Positions 44,429-55,910 of a stretch of DNA of 64,000 nucleotides are shown in pieces. Each line of letters starts with the position of its first letter. Within the stretch, counting starts at the first letter, position 1. Below the pieces are notes generated by a model. That model worked only from the letters and a program-made list of their open reading frames with translations, ran no database searches and had not been told where the DNA came from. This DNA comes from Polycladomyces abyssicola (lineage in GTDB: Bacteria; Bacillota; Bacilli; Thermoactinomycetales; JIR-001), in NCBI RefSeq assembly GCF_018326425.1, contig NZ_AP024601.1, positions 794,001 to 858,000 of the forward strand, in the 5' to 3' direction. The position numbers and the translations under genes are program-made.

Positions 44429-45112
44429 ATGTTGCCGGAGGTGGGGTCCGACAAGTTTCAAGCCATCTTGCACGGCATCAATCATTTGATCGAAGAGGAC
44501 CGGTTAAAGCCGGGGGACCGTTTACCTTCGGAACGGGAGTTGGCCGAACGGCTGGGAGCAGGGCGCTCTTCCGTGCGGGAAGTGTTACGGGCATTGGAGT
44601 TGCTCGGTTTAATCACGACGCGTCGAGGCGAAGGAAGGTTTCTGAACCGGCATGATGCACATTATTTGGTAGATATTTTGGCGTTCTATATTTTGCGTGA
44701 TGAACGGTCCCAAGAAGATTTGCTGGAGATGCGTCTATTGTTGGAGATGGATGCGGCACGGCTGGCAGCTGAGCGCGTCACTGCCGAAGAAATTGCACAA
44801 ATGTCGGATATACTGGAGAAGATGAAGGAAAAGATCAGGCAGAACCAACTCCCGGTTGCGGAAGACTTCGCTTTTCATCGGCAGATCATCTCAGCCGCCA
44901 AAAACCGGTTGTTGTCGCGTGTGTGGTATCCCATCTTGCATTTTAGTCAATGTGTACGCCTAAACGCTTCATCCTGGCCCGGTCGACCCTTGCAAGCGTT
45001 GGCGGAACACCGGGAGGTGCTGGCGGCGATCGCATCGCATGACCCAGAGCGGGCTGCGGAAGCGATGAAGCACCACTTGGTGCAGTCAGGTCTCGCCAAC
45101 ACGAGTGCGTGA
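44429..45112 (+). CDS. GntR/FadR family transcriptional regulator
   Basis: 227 aa: N-terminal GntR winged helix-turn-helix (RLPSERELAERLGAGRSSVREVLRALELLGLITTRRGEG, about 30-70) and a C-terminal all-helical FCD ligand domain with metal-type histidines (FAFHRQII, EHREVL, MKHHL). It begins 16 bases after the malic enzyme gene and just before the acetyl-CoA carboxylase genes, so it may sense a carboxylic acid or acyl-CoA and control either neighbour. Confidence 0.88.
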   Translation: MLPEVGSDKFQAILHGINHLIEEDRLKPGDRLPSERELAERLGAGRSSVREVLRALELLGLITTRRGEGRFLNRHDAHYLVDILAFYILRDERSQEDLLEMRLLLEMDAARLAAERVTAEEIAQMSDILEKMKEKIRQNQLPVAEDFAFHRQIISAAKNRLLSRVWYPILHFSQCVRLNASSWPGRPLQALAEHREVLAAIASHDPERAAEAMKHHLVQSGLANTSA

Positions 45113-45303
45113 CGGTGATCGTGAAACCCGGCAAGGGACGGCCAGTTTCCAGCGAGCCACTGTTGGACAAAGCGAAACAGGAGCGAGAGGAAAAATGTAT
45201 CCACTACCTCGATCGGTCGACGGCGCTTACGGAACTTTGTCAACTCCCTCCATGCCGTAAAAGTGGTTGACAGTGGAGTTGGCAGGTTTCGGTATGTCGA
45301 AAG

Positions 45304-45333
45304 CGTTGCAGCGGTTTTTCCTGCTATGCTATG
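45304..45333 (+). promoter_or_regulatory. Putative promoter before the DUF2007-accDA genes
   Basis: TTGCAG (45304-45309), 18-base spacer, TATGAT (45328-45333), 36 bases before the start codon of the 60-aa gene. Confidence 0.4.
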
Positions 45334-45368
45334 ATGACTCCGATGTAGGGCGAGTTTGGAGGAAGCCT

Positions 45369-45551
45369 ATGTGGACGGTGATTTACCTCGCTCCCGATCG
45401 GTTAACGGCGGAACGGATCCGGGAGAAGATGGAATCGGAAGGGTTTTGGGTACGGATTCGTCCGTCGCATTATGCTGTTGGCCAATATGAAGTGCTCGTT
45501 CCCAGCGGTGAGCTGGAAGAAGCACAAGAGGTACTGCGTTCCATCTTGTAA
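45369..45551 (+). CDS. DUF2007-like small protein
   Basis: 60 aa. Opening WTVIYLAPDRLTAERIREKMESEGFWVRIR and ending YEVLVPSGELEEAQEVLRSIL are typical of the DUF2007 ferredoxin-like fold, which may sense a small molecule. Homologues before accD are sometimes misannotated as glutamate decarboxylase. GGAGGAAG precedes ATG 45369. accD starts 43 bases downstream. Confidence 0.78.
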   Translation: MWTVIYLAPDRLTAERIREKMESEGFWVRIRPSHYAVGQYEVLVPSGELEEAQEVLRSIL

Positions 45552-45594
45552 AATATAGATTGAAGCCGAGTTTATGTGCGGATGAGGTGTTAAC

Positions 45595-46461
45595 GTGTTA
45601 AAGGATCTGTTCAAGAAGCAACGAAAATATGCGACCATTACTATGCCTTCGGAACAGGCCAAACGGGAGATCCCCGAGGGCATCATGCAAAAGTGCCCGA
45701 AGTGTGGCACGATCATGTATGCCAAAGAACTGGAGAAAAACCTGAAGGTCTGCAAGGCGTGCGGCTATCATTTTTCGATGTCTGCACCGGAGAGAATTTG
45801 TGCCACTGTAGATGAAGGACGATTTTTCGAGTACGACGTGGACATGCTCTCCGAAGACCCACTTGGTTTTCCTGATTACCGAAAAAAGCTGAAGTCGGAT
45901 ATGGAGAAAACCAATCTGAATGAGGCCGTGGTTACGGGGGAAGGCACGATCGGTGGCTATCCTGCCGTGATCGGCGTAATGGACTCCCGTTTCCGGATGG
46001 GGAGCATGGGTTCCGTTGTTGGTGAGAAAATCGCTCGTGCGGCGGAAAGAGCGGTAACCAAACGGTATCCGTTCATCCTGTTTTCCGCCTCAGGCGGCGC
46101 ACGGATGCAGGAAGGGGTTCTCTCCCTGATGCAGATGGCCAAAACCAGTGCGGCTTTGGAGCGGATGCACAGGGAAAAAGTATTGTTCATTTCCGTGCTG
46201 ACCAACCCGACTACCGGGGGTGTGTCCGCCAGCTTCGCCTCGCTCGGTGACATCAACATCGCAGAACCCGGTGCACTGATCGGTTTTGCCGGCCGACGGG
46301 TGATTGAGCAGACGGTGCGGCAAAAATTGCCGGAAGACTTTCAGACGGCCGAGTTTTTGCTGAAACACGGCCAATTGGATATGGTCGTACCTCGCACGGA
46401 ACTGCGTGAGATGCTGATTCGTCTGCTGGACTTGCACTCGTACGGGAGGGAACACGAATGA
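45595..46461 (+). CDS. accD: Acetyl-CoA carboxylase carboxyltransferase subunit beta
   Basis: 288 aa. With AccA it transfers the carboxyl group from carboxybiotin to acetyl-CoA, giving malonyl-CoA for fatty acid synthesis. The four-cysteine zinc ribbon is complete (Cys34, Cys37, Cys53, Cys56) and the crotonase-like core shows [12 protein letters not shown] and [18 protein letters not shown] 45595 follows GATGAGGTG. It overlaps accA by ATGA. Confidence 0.96.
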   Translation: MLKDLFKKQRKYATITMPSEQAKREIPEGIMQKCPKCGTIMYAKELEKNLKVCKACGYHFSMSAPERICATVDEGRFFEYDVDMLSEDPLGFPDYRKKLKSDMEKTNLNEAVVTGEGTIGGYPAVIGVMDSRFRMGSMGSVVGEKIARAAERAVTKRYPFILFSASGGARMQEGVLSLMQMAKTSAALERMHREKVLFISVLTNPTTGGVSASFASLGDINIAEPGALIGFAGRRVIEQTVRQKLPEDFQTAEFLLKHGQLDMVVPRTELREMLIRLLDLHSYGREHE

Positions 46462-47420
46462 GCAACGGATATTTGCCCTTTGAAAAACCGATCGCCGAAC
46501 TGCGAGAAAAGATTGCCGAGCTCAAAAAATTCACCCAACAATCCTCCCTGGATCTGTCCGAAGAGATCCGGACGCTGGAGGCACGGGCGGAGCGATTGGA
46601 GCAGGAGATTTACGGAAATTTGACACCGTGGCAAAAAGTGCAGATCGCCCGACACCCCTCCCGTCCGACGACATTGGATTATATTCGCCGTATTTTCACC
46701 GATTTCGTCGAGCTGCATGGAGACCGTCTGTATGGGGATGACCCTGCCATCGTCGGCGGCATCGCCAAATTGAACGGACGACCGGTGACAGTGATCGGGC
46801 ATGAGCGGGGGAAAGATACGAAGGACAAAATCGCCCGCAATTTCGGTCTGCCGCATCCCGAAGGATACCGCAAAGCGCTTCGCCTGATGCAACAGGCGGA
46901 TAAATTCGGACGACCGATCATCACATTTGTGGATACGCAAGGGGCACATCCGGGCGTCGAGGCGGAGGAGCGGGGGCAAAGTGAAGCGATTGCCCGCAAC
47001 CTGCGCGAGATGGCCGGATTTACCGTGCCCATCATCTGCGTGGTTACGGGGGAAGGCGGTAGCGGCGGTGCATTGGCGATCAGTGTCGGTAACCGCTTGC
47101 TGATGCTGGAGCATGCGTACTATTCTGTTATCTCGCCGGAAGGCGCAGCAGCCATTTTGTGGCGGGACGCGGCGCATGCCCAACAAGCGGCTGAGGCGCT
47201 CAAAATCACGGCTCAGGATTTGAAAGAGCTGGGTATTATCGACCGGATCATTCCTGAGCCCAAGGGAGGCGCACACAAAGACCCGGATGCACAAGCCGCA
47301 GAGATCAAAAAAGCGATCGAGGAAGAATTAAAGGATTTGTTGCAGATGAATGGTGAAGAATTACGGGAAGAGCGGTACAATAAATATGCGAGGATCGGAG
47401 TTTACACCAGCGTAGTGTGA
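46458..47420 (+). CDS. accA: Acetyl-CoA carboxylase carboxyltransferase subunit alpha
   Basis: 320 aa partner of AccD in an alpha2-beta2 complex. Seen: coiled N-terminus (about 10-45), [42 protein letters not shown] and [19 protein letters not shown], all diagnostic. Translation is coupled to accD by the ATGA overlap. Confidence 0.97.
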   Translation: MSNGYLPFEKPIAELREKIAELKKFTQQSSLDLSEEIRTLEARAERLEQEIYGNLTPWQKVQIARHPSRPTTLDYIRRIFTDFVELHGDRLYGDDPAIVGGIAKLNGRPVTVIGHERGKDTKDKIARNFGLPHPEGYRKALRLMQQADKFGRPIITFVDTQGAHPGVEAEERGQSEAIARNLREMAGFTVPIICVVTGEGGSGGALAISVGNRLLMLEHAYYSVISPEGAAAILWRDAAHAQQAAEALKITAQDLKELGIIDRIIPEPKGGAHKDPDAQAAEIKKAIEEELKDLLQMNGEELREERYNKYARIGVYTSVV

Positions 47421-47631
47421 GAACCGCCCGCTCGCTTCCCAGCCGTATTCGGCATCAGATGTACCCAGATCCGGTGGTATCAGAAGAGGATGGCCTCTTT
47501 CGGTTGAGCAACCGTTGAGTTTGACCGCGAAAGGAAATAGGCGCCTTCGGATCATTCTCACACTCACTGGCCGGAGCCGTGTTGCCCAAGGACTTGGCAG
47601 TAACGGTTTCCGGTTCCTATCATGTTGTTTT

Positions 47632-48716
<1,085 letters not shown>

Positions 48717-48734
48717 CGGAAGAGGGGGAGAAGG

Positions 48735-50486
48735 ATGCGGAAGACGAAAATCGTGTGTACGATCGGACCGGCCAGTGAAGATCCGGAAACACTGAAACGG
48801 TTGATTTTGGCCGGGATGAACGTGGCACGGCTCAACTTTTCCCACGGCTCGCACGAAGAGCACGGTCGGCGCATTGACGCGGTCCGGCAGGCAGCAGCCG
48901 AATTGGGAAGAACGGTTGCCATTCTGTTGGACACCAAAGGACCGGAGATTCGTACAGGTGAGCTGCAAGGCGGAGAAGCAGAGCTGAAGGCTGGCGATCG
49001 GTTGACCCTGACGACGGAACCCATCCTGGGGAATGCCCAACGCGTATCGGTTTCTTATAAGGGATTACCGGCTGATGTGCAACCGGGTTCCACCATCTTG
49101 ATCGATGACGGCTTGATTCGGTTGGACGTGGAAGCGGTGGAAGGAACCGAGATCCATTGCCGCGTGGCCAACGGTGGTTTGTTGAAGAATCGCAAAGGAG
49201 TCAATCTCCCCGGTGTGAAGGTGAATCTGCCGGGTATTACATCCAAGGATGCCGATGATATCGTGTTCGGCATCCAAAAAGGGGTCGATTTCATTGCGGC
49301 CTCGTTCGTGCGGAAACCGGAGGATATCTTGGAAATCCGCAAAATTTTAGAAGAGCACGATGCGGATATTCAGATCATCGCCAAAATCGAGAACAGCGAA
49401 GGCTTGGAGCATTTGGATGAGATTTTGGAAGTGGCTGATGGCTTGATGGTTGCTCGCGGCGATCTGGGTGTGGAGATCCCTGCCGAAGAAGTGCCGTTGG
49501 TGCAAAAAGAGATGATCCGCAAATGTAACAATCTCGGCAAGCCGGTGATTACCGCCACGCAGATGCTGGATTCGATGCAGCGCAACCCGCGTCCGACACG
49601 GGCGGAGGCGAGCGACGTCGCCAACGCCATTCTGGACGGAACGGATGCAGTGATGTTGTCGGGAGAAACGGCCGCAGGAAAATATCCGGTGGAAGCAGTG
49701 GAAACGATGGACCGGATCGCACTGCGGACGGAAAAAGCGCTCCGATATCGGGATCTGTTCCGCCAGCGCCGTTTGGAGCAGGAAGTCAGCATCACCGATT
49801 CCATCAGTCAGGCGGTGGTGCACGCCGCGGAAAGCTTGCAGTCGTCGGCGATTATTACGTCTACCGAAAGCGGATTTACCGCCCGCATGGTTTCGAAATA
49901 CCGTCCGCGAGCGCCGATCATCGCTGTGACGCCCAATGATCGGGTGATGGCCAAGCTGTCGCTGGTTTGGGGCGTGTATCCCGTTAAAGGGACCAAAGTG
50001 ACCAATACGGATGAGATGTTGCAAGTGGCGATTCGTTCAGCGTTGGCTACCAAATACGTTCGCCACGGTGATCTCGTTGTTATCACGGCAGGTGTTCCCA
50101 GCGGTCAATCCGGTAGTACCAACCTGATGAAGGTACATGTAATCGGCGATGTGTTGGCGAGCGGTCAAGGGGTCGGCAAACAGGTGGTCACGGGAACCGT
50201 AGTCGTGGGACGGTCGGCGGAAGAGTTGCGTGAAAAAATGGTGGATGGAGCGATTCTTGTCACATCGGCAACCGATCGGGACATGATGGAATCCTTTGAA
50301 CGGGCTGCCGCGGTCATCACAGAAGAAGGCGGTTTGACTTCCCATGCGGCGGTGGTGGGATTGAGCCTTGGCATCCCTGTCATCGTCGGTGTGGAGAATG
50401 CAACGGAAATCTTGAAAGACGGAATGGAGATCACAGTGGATTCCGATCGGGGACAAATTTACTCCGGACGGGCCAAAGTGCTTTAA
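48735..50486 (+). CDS. pyk: Pyruvate kinase with C-terminal PEP-utiliser domain
   Basis: 583 aa, last step of glycolysis. The barrel has [25 protein letters not shown], the catalytic block [17 protein letters not shown] and [12 protein letters not shown], and TATQMLDSM. About 105 extra C-terminal residues ([21 protein letters not shown], with the TSH motif) form the phosphohistidine-type PEP-utilising domain found in Bacillus and Geobacillus enzymes. AGGGGGAG precedes the ATG. Confidence 0.97.
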   Translation: MRKTKIVCTIGPASEDPETLKRLILAGMNVARLNFSHGSHEEHGRRIDAVRQAAAELGRTVAILLDTKGPEIRTGELQGGEAELKAGDRLTLTTEPILGNAQRVSVSYKGLPADVQPGSTILIDDGLIRLDVEAVEGTEIHCRVANGGLLKNRKGVNLPGVKVNLPGITSKDADDIVFGIQKGVDFIAASFVRKPEDILEIRKILEEHDADIQIIAKIENSEGLEHLDEILEVADGLMVARGDLGVEIPAEEVPLVQKEMIRKCNNLGKPVITATQMLDSMQRNPRPTRAEASDVANAILDGTDAVMLSGETAAGKYPVEAVETMDRIALRTEKALRYRDLFRQRRLEQEVSITDSISQAVVHAAESLQSSAIITSTESGFTARMVSKYRPRAPIIAVTPNDRVMAKLSLVWGVYPVKGTKVTNTDEMLQVAIRSALATKYVRHGDLVVITAGVPSGQSGSTNLMKVHVIGDVLASGQGVGKQVVTGTVVVGRSAEELREKMVDGAILVTSATDRDMMESFERAAAVITEEGGLTSHAAVVGLSLGIPVIVGVENATEILKDGMEITVDSDRGQIYSGRAKVL

Positions 50487-50497
50487 CAGATCAAAAA

Positions 50498-50540
50498 GGG
50501 ACCGTTCCGCTGAAACAGCGGAATCGGTCCCTCGTTTTTT
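50498..50540. terminator. Bidirectional terminator between pyk and the 24-aa gene
   Basis: GGGACCG-TT-CCGCTG-AAA-CAGCGG-AAT-CGGTCCC with T residues on the right and A residues on the left, so it can stop transcription from both sides. Confidence 0.88.
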
Positions 50541-50595
50541 ATCAGGGTGTCCCGGCAGGCGGGAACGATTTCTTTGATAATGGCAGTAAGCCCGA

Positions 50596-50670
50596 TCAAA
50601 TGACGCGCAAACGAGGATAGATCCACAGGCGCAACCGTTTACGCCGCTTTCTTCTGCGAGCCAATTTCAT
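50596..50670 (-). CDS. 24-residue arginine-rich peptide
   Basis: ATG 50670 follows GGAAAGGAGTGAGG at an ideal distance. The peptide starts MKLARRRKRRKRLRLW, with 12 of 24 residues Arg or Lys, one Trp, one Tyr and no acidic residue. A promoter-like pair stands 55 bases upstream, and the gene ends before the bidirectional terminator, so it forms a complete tiny transcription unit. Function is unknown; nucleic-acid binding or membrane action is possible from composition. Confidence 0.55.
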   Translation of the reverse strand: MKLARRRKRRKRLRLWIYPRLRVI

Positions 50671-50724
50671 CGGCCTCACTCCTTTCCTTTCATCCAGTTA
50701 TCCGTTCACATGGTGTGTATTTTT

Positions 50725-50753
50725 ATTGTATCCGGAACCGTTACTTTTGGCTA
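50725..50753 (-). promoter_or_regulatory. Putative promoter of the 24-aa gene
   Basis: Minus-strand TAGCCA (50748-50753), 17-base spacer, TACAAT (50725-50730). Confidence 0.4.
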
Positions 50754-50834
50754 TTCACATTATGTGTTTCTTTGCATCAAAATATGTAAATATCGAGGGA
50801 GATCCCAAGACATGATGGGTTTACTCACCATATT

Positions 50835-50843
50835 TGTTATAAT
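50835..50843 (+). promoter_or_regulatory. Extended -10 promoter of the thioesterase-fxsA genes
   Basis: TGTTATAAT: a TG one base before a perfect TATAAT, 65 bases before the start codon. Confidence 0.5.
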
Positions 50844-50908
50844 AGCCTTATATACTGTCCAACTTGTTCATGGCCACACAAATCGCAGTCGTCGTGGAGG
50901 AATAAAAC

Positions 50909-51376
50909 ATGGGAAATCGACGTGTGTTTGAAACCACTGTTCGCGTTCGTTATCAAGAGACGGATCAAATGGGCGTGGTGTATCACACCAACTATATCGT
51001 TTGGTTTGAAGTGGCAAGGTCCGAAATGATTCGCGAGTTGGGCACTTCCTACCAAGACTTGGAGGAAAAAGGGTTGTTATTACCGGTAGTGGACGTGCAT
51101 TGCCGGTATTTGTCTCCAGCCCATTATGACGAGGAAGTGATCGTGCGCACTGTGGTGGAGGAGCTGACCGGCAGCAAGATCCGGTTTGCATATGAAGTGA
51201 TTCGACCTGCCGACAACCGGTTGTTGACAATCGGCTCCACCACACATATCTGGGTGAATCGTAAGATGAAGCGGGTCAACATCCAACGTGATAATCCGGA
51301 ACTGTATCGGCTGTTGGTGGAACAAACGGTTGAAGGGGAGAGCATTCCATGTTCCGATGGATCCTCTTGGCGCTGA
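50909..51376 (+). CDS. YbgC/4HBT family acyl-CoA thioesterase
   Basis: 155-aa hotdog-fold hydrolase. The signature VRYQETDQMGVVYHTNYIVWFEVARSEMIRELG contains the catalytic aspartate and the helix of 4-hydroxybenzoyl-CoA-type thioesterases. Substrates are probably short or medium acyl-CoA. It overlaps fxsA by 28 bases, so the two are translated from one mRNA. Confidence 0.88.
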   Translation: MGNRRVFETTVRVRYQETDQMGVVYHTNYIVWFEVARSEMIRELGTSYQDLEEKGLLLPVVDVHCRYLSPAHYDEEVIVRTVVEELTGSKIRFAYEVIRPADNRLLTIGSTTHIWVNRKMKRVNIQRDNPELYRLLVEQTVEGESIPCSDGSSWR

Positions 51377-51741
51377 TCGTCGTTCCTGTGCTGGAAATTA
51401 CCGGATTGGTCGCTATCGGCAACTGGATCGGACCATTGCCGACCGTAGTGCTTGTGCTGGCCACCGGCCTGCTTGGAGCATATCTGGCACGACAACAGGG
51501 ATGGCAAACATGGCGTCTGTTGCAGATCCAATTGCGAAACGGTGAAATGCCCGGTGAAACCCTGTTGGATGGCCTGTGTATCTTGATGGGTGGCGTTTGT
51601 CTTGTGATTCCCGGCTTTTTCAGCGATGTGATCGGGATATTCCTGTTAACTCCATATACTCGCGGTATAGCTCGGTTGTGGCTCAAACGTTGGCTGCTAA
51701 AAAAATTCAATAGTCGTCTTCATTGGTCATACCGGCGATAA
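51349..51741 (+). CDS. fxsA: FxsA family membrane protein
   Basis: 130 aa, with three or four membrane segments: RWILLALIVVPVLEITGLVAIG (1-25), TVVLVLATGLLGAYLARQQG and GGVCLVIPGFFSDVIGIFLLTPYTR, the last being the FxsA signature. In E. coli FxsA affects exclusion of phage T7; the role in Bacillales is unknown. The ribosome-binding site AAGGGGAG lies inside the thioesterase gene. Confidence 0.88.
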   Translation: MFRWILLALIVVPVLEITGLVAIGNWIGPLPTVVLVLATGLLGAYLARQQGWQTWRLLQIQLRNGEMPGETLLDGLCILMGGVCLVIPGFFSDVIGIFLLTPYTRGIARLWLKRWLLKKFNSRLHWSYRR

Positions 51742-51760
51742 GAATGTCGATTCGAAAAAA

Positions 51761-51812
51761 AGCCGTTTCCCATCGGTCAATCCGAATGCTCGACGGGAAA
51801 CGGCTTTTCTCT
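51761..51812. terminator. Bidirectional terminator between fxsA and ytvI
   Basis: AGCCGTTTCCC (51761-51771) pairs with GGGAAACGGCT (51795-51805), flanked by an A run and a T run, serving both convergent genes. Confidence 0.88.
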
Positions 51813-51815
51813 TAT

Positions 51816-52946
51816 TCAAGTTTCGACTTTGAAGCCCTGTAGGATGAATCGCCAGATGTCTCCCAGCACTCCTGCACGGTACAAAGCCATCAGGATGACC
51901 ACCGTGACCGGGCCGATGATGACACCGATGAAACCCAACAATTTGAGCCCTGCGAACAGAGCGATCAAGGTCGGCAGCGGGTCCAGACCGACATTGGAAG
52001 CGACCAGCTTGGGCTCCAACAGTTGCCGGACAATCACAATGACGCCGTACAATATGGCAATCCCCAATCCCAGATGGTAGTCGCCGGTCAGCAAAAGGTA
52101 AATCGACCAGGGAACCAGAATCGAACCGACTCCGATATACGGCAACAGGTCGAGCAGGAGTGCGATCAGCGCCATCGTCAACGCATAATTGACTCCCAGA
52201 ATCAACAAACCGATCAAGACGATGGTTGCCGTTATCGTGATCAATGTAAACTGGGCGCGAACAAATCCAAATAAGGCATGGCGCAGGTCACGCATGATAA
52301 TCCCGCCTGTTTTGCGCGCATGATTGGGGATGATGCCCAGCATGCGTTTGCGCAATTGAGGCCAGTCGATTCCGATGAAAAATGCCGCCAACACGATGAA
52401 TACAACCACGGTGGCAATATAAGGCAAGTCACTGAGAAACGATCCGACACCTGAGATGAAATCGGTGATCATCTCCGTTCCTTTGTTGGCCAACACGTCC
52501 AGGTTTTTTTGAATGCTGCTGATGATTTTCGCTTTGTGTTCCGGGTTGCGTTGAAGGTATTTTTGGACGTTGTCGATGGTACGGGACAATTGGGTATCCT
52601 TGGTGAGTATATCCACTATGTATTGATTAAAATATTGCAGATAAACCGGCAGGCGCTGGGCCAAATGCGTCAACTCCAGTACCATTTGGGCGATGAGGAT
52701 CAACAATCCTGTGATGATTGAACCGACAAAAAGAAACAGGATCAGGAATACGCCCAACCAACGGGGAAGACGAAGTCGACGTTCCAAAAATTGGACGGGT
52801 GGTTGGATCAGCAGGGCGATCACCCAACCGATCAAAAACGGATATACCAGCGGGATCAAAAAGCTCAGTACATAATAGGCCGTGATGATCGCGAGCAAAA
52901 CGACGGCGGCACGGATCGCGATACCCACCCCGGGATGCTGTGCCAT
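51816..52946 (-). CDS. ytvI: Sporulation integral membrane protein YtvI
   Basis: 376 aa of the AI-2E transporter/permease superfamily with about eight membrane helices; the order (ytvI next to fxsA and citZ) is that of B. subtilis. The C-terminal signature LPYIGVGSILVPWSIYLLLTG and LEPKLVASNVGLDPLPTLIALFAGLKLLG is intact. ATG 52946 follows GAGGAGGAACG; the open frame upstream of it is not used. Named for its sporulation-linked expression in B. subtilis; the transported substrate is unknown. Confidence 0.88.
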   Translation of the reverse strand: MAQHPGVGIAIRAAVVLLAIITAYYVLSFLIPLVYPFLIGWVIALLIQPPVQFLERRLRLPRWLGVFLILFLFVGSIITGLLILIAQMVLELTHLAQRLPVYLQYFNQYIVDILTKDTQLSRTIDNVQKYLQRNPEHKAKIISSIQKNLDVLANKGTEMITDFISGVGSFLSDLPYIATVVVFIVLAAFFIGIDWPQLRKRMLGIIPNHARKTGGIIMRDLRHALFGFVRAQFTLITITATIVLIGLLILGVNYALTMALIALLLDLLPYIGVGSILVPWSIYLLLTGDYHLGLGIAILYGVIVIVRQLLEPKLVASNVGLDPLPTLIALFAGLKLLGFIGVIIGPVTVVILMALYRAGVLGDIWRFILQGFKVET

Positions 52947-52982
52947 GGCGTTCCTCCTCGCTGTTTGCAGTTGATATGAATG

Positions 52983-53010
52983 ATTATACCATTTCCTTCC
53001 CCGCATCCAA
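52983..53010 (-). promoter_or_regulatory. Sigma-A-type promoter of ytvI
   Basis: Minus-strand TTGGAT (53005-53010), 16-base spacer, TATAAT (52983-52988). A sigma-E box was expected from B. subtilis but not found. Confidence 0.5.
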
Positions 53011-53241
53011 GTATTCAGAACGTTACAACCGTCACAATCTGGTGTCGACAAGGTTTGCGACGATGGATACCAACAGTGTTATTTTTATGTTACACTAATG
53101 ATGGCGGGGTTCAGGGAAATACGGAGATAAAACAATGTCAGACTGCAGGGGGTACGCTCCGGTACGGATCGAGAAGATATGCGATCGGTTGTTACCCGAT
53201 TATATGGGAAGATTACGAATGTTGTGCAATCCCGAACAAAG

Positions 53242-53270
53242 GCTGGCAACCGACGGGCGATTTCGTATAA
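53242..53270 (+). promoter_or_regulatory. Sigma-A-type promoter of the citZ-icd-mdh genes
   Basis: CTGGCA (53242-53247), 17-base spacer, TATAAT (53265-53270), 92 bases before the citrate synthase start. No clear cre or dyad was recognised in the remaining leader. Confidence 0.5.
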
Positions 53271-53361
53271 TCGAATTGTAATAAAAATATGATCCGTTTG
53301 ATTCGGGGCGTTGCGACAATGGTCCCCTGACAGTGCATTCCAGAAGCAAAGGAGCGATCAT

Positions 53362-54477
53362 ATGACGGTTGCGAAGGGATTGGAGGGCGTAGTAGCGGTA
53401 ACTTCCGAGATCAGCTCGATTATTGACGGCGTGTTGGCCTATCGCGGTATCGACATCGACGAGCTGGCCGAAAAGGCGAGTTTTGAAGAAGTTGTGTACC
53501 TGCTGTGGAAAGGCCATCTGCCGACGCGTACGCAGCTAGATGAACTGAAACGGCAATTGGATCAATATGCAACTTTGCCGGCTGAATTATTGGAACAGTT
53601 GAAAGTGTATTCGAAAACAGGCGCACATCCGATGGCCGTATTGCGTACTTCTGTTTCGGCATTGGCATTGTATGACAAGGAAGCGGATGACAACAGTGCA
53701 GAAGCAAACGAGAAGAAAGCGATTAAGCTGACAGCGCAGATTCCGACGATCATCACGGCGTTCTTCCGGATGCGCAAGGGATTGGAACCCGTCGCTCCGA
53801 AGAGCGGGCTCGGATTTGCAGCCAATTTCCTCTACATGTTAACCGGTAAGGAACCAGATCGCGTGGCGGTGGAAGCGTTTGACAAAGCGTTGATTCTCCA
53901 TGCTGACCATGAGTTGAATGCCTCCACGTTTGCGTCCCGCGTAACGACAGCGACGCTGTCCGACATGTATTCGGCGATCACCACTGCGATCGGCACCTTG
54001 AAGGGACCCCTGCACGGCGGGGCCAACGAACGCGTGATGGCGATGCTGGAGGAGATCGGATCACTGGATCGTGTGGAATCCTATATCAAGTCGAAATTGG
54101 CCAACAAGGAAAAAATCATGGGCTTCGGCCATCGTGTGTACAAAAATGGCGATCCGCGGGCCAAACACCTCCGCGAGATGTCCCGTCAATTGGCTGATCT
54201 GACAGGTGACAAGAAATGGTATGAGATGTCCACGCACATTGAGCGCTTGGTTGACCAGGAAAAAGGTCTGAAGCCGAACGTGGACTTCTACTCCGCTTCC
54301 GTCTACACCTACCTGGGTATCCCGCGCGATCTGTTTACCCCGATCTTTGCGATGAGCCGCGTAACGGGCTGGACCGCGCATGTGATGGAACAATACGCCA
54401 ACAACCGTCTGATCCGTCCGCGTGCAGAATACACGGGACCGTACAACCGTCCGTATATTCCGATCGATCAACGGTAA
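53362..54477 (+). CDS. citZ: Citrate synthase
   Basis: 371 aa, condenses oxaloacetate and acetyl-CoA. Type II-like short form (B. subtilis CitZ is similar). The catalytic His/Asp sites appear as GPLHGGANE, MGFGHRVYKNGDPRAKHLRE and NVDFYSASVYTYLGIP. AAAGGAG precedes ATG 53362. With icd and mdh it forms the classical tricarboxylic-acid branch operon. Confidence 0.96.
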   Translation: MTVAKGLEGVVAVTSEISSIIDGVLAYRGIDIDELAEKASFEEVVYLLWKGHLPTRTQLDELKRQLDQYATLPAELLEQLKVYSKTGAHPMAVLRTSVSALALYDKEADDNSAEANEKKAIKLTAQIPTIITAFFRMRKGLEPVAPKSGLGFAANFLYMLTGKEPDRVAVEAFDKALILHADHELNASTFASRVTTATLSDMYSAITTAIGTLKGPLHGGANERVMAMLEEIGSLDRVESYIKSKLANKEKIMGFGHRVYKNGDPRAKHLREMSRQLADLTGDKKWYEMSTHIERLVDQEKGLKPNVDFYSASVYTYLGIPRDLFTPIFAMSRVTGWTAHVMEQYANNRLIRPRAEYTGPYNRPYIPIDQR

Positions 54478-54557
54478 GCGGTTGCATAAGAGACCGTCAG
54501 GGGCGGGTTTGAGCCTGTCCCCTGTTTTTTGAGACAGAAACAGAAAGAGGGGTTGAC

Positions 54558-55844
54558 ATGGCACTCTGGGAGAAACCGACCACCGGTGAAAAAATCGTTG
54601 TCGACAACGGTAGATTGCATGTTCCGGATCATCCGATCATCCCGTTTATCGAGGGTGACGGGACAGGCCCGGACATTTGGGCAGCCGCCCGTCGCGTCTT
54701 GGATGCTGCTGTTGAAAAAGCTTACGGAGGCGCCAAAAAGATCGCATGGTATGAAGTGTATGCTGGGGAGAAAGCATACAACCGTTTCGGCCAATGGTTG
54801 CCGGAAGAGACGCTTCAAGCGGTTCGTGAATACTACGTAGCGATCAAGGGGCCGCTCACCACACCGGTCGGTGGTGGGATTCGTTCGTTGAACGTGACGC
54901 TCAGACAGGAGTTGGATCTCTACGTATGCTTGCGCCCGGTTCGTTACTTTGATGGCGTGCCGTCCCCGGTCAAGCATCCCGAGCTGGTGGATATGGTCAT
55001 TTTCCGGGAGAACTCGGAAGACATCTATGCCGGGATCGAGTGGCCGGCCGGGTCCGAAGAAGTGAAAAAAGTGATCCGTTTCCTGCAAGAGGAAATGGGT
55101 GTGAAAAAAATCCGTTTCCCAGAAACCGCCGGTATCGGTGTCAAACCGGTGTCTCGGGAGGGAACGGATCGGTTGGTGCGAGCGGCCATTAACTATGCGC
55201 TTAAGCACGGACGCAAAAGTGTCACCCTGGTACACAAGGGCAACATCATGAAATTTACGGAAGGTGCCTTTAAAAACTGGGGTTATGAGTTGGCGGAACG
55301 TGAATTTGCGGATCAGACCTTTACCTGGGCGCAATATGACCGCATCAAAGCGGAAAAAGGCGTGGAAGCGGCCAATCAGGCGCAAAAAGAGGCCGAAGAA
55401 GCAGGCAAAGTGATCGTGAAGGACTCGATCGCCGACGCCTTCCTGCAACAAATTCTGACGCGCCCGGCAGAGTATGACGTGATCGCCACGCTCAATCTAA
55501 ACGGAGACTACATTTCCGATGCTTTGGCGGCACAAGTGGGCGGCATCGGGATCGCGCCGGGAGCCAATATCAACTACGACACGGGACATGCGATTTTCGA
55601 AGCCACGCACGGAACCGCGCCGAAATATGCGGGTCTGGACAAAGTTAACCCGGGATCGGTCATTCTCTCCGGTGTGCTGATGTTGGAGCACCTCGGTTGG
55701 CAGGAAGCGGCAGATCGGATTTATGCCGCGATGAGCAAAACGATCAGCCAAAAAACGGTGACCTATGACTTCGCTCGCCTGATGGAAGGCGCAACCGAAG
55801 TGAAGTGCTCTGAATTTGCCGATCGTTTGATTGATAATCTGTAA
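54558..55844 (+). CDS. icd: NADP-dependent isocitrate dehydrogenase
   Basis: 428 aa, converts isocitrate to 2-oxoglutarate. Seen: [11 protein letters not shown], the phosphorylatable-serine loop [37 protein letters not shown] and the NADP-binding [26 protein letters not shown] precedes the ATG, 80 bases after citZ. Confidence 0.97.
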   Translation: MALWEKPTTGEKIVVDNGRLHVPDHPIIPFIEGDGTGPDIWAAARRVLDAAVEKAYGGAKKIAWYEVYAGEKAYNRFGQWLPEETLQAVREYYVAIKGPLTTPVGGGIRSLNVTLRQELDLYVCLRPVRYFDGVPSPVKHPELVDMVIFRENSEDIYAGIEWPAGSEEVKKVIRFLQEEMGVKKIRFPETAGIGVKPVSREGTDRLVRAAINYALKHGRKSVTLVHKGNIMKFTEGAFKNWGYELAEREFADQTFTWAQYDRIKAEKGVEAANQAQKEAEEAGKVIVKDSIADAFLQQILTRPAEYDVIATLNLNGDYISDALAAQVGGIGIAPGANINYDTGHAIFEATHGTAPKYAGLDKVNPGSVILSGVLMLEHLGWQEAADRIYAAMSKTISQKTVTYDFARLMEGATEVKCSEFADRLIDNL

Positions 55845-55910
55845 TTGCAAGATACAAAAAAGAGGATTCAAGGTCTCGGTAACAAACACTGACAGGAGGG
55901 GTAGAAGCAG

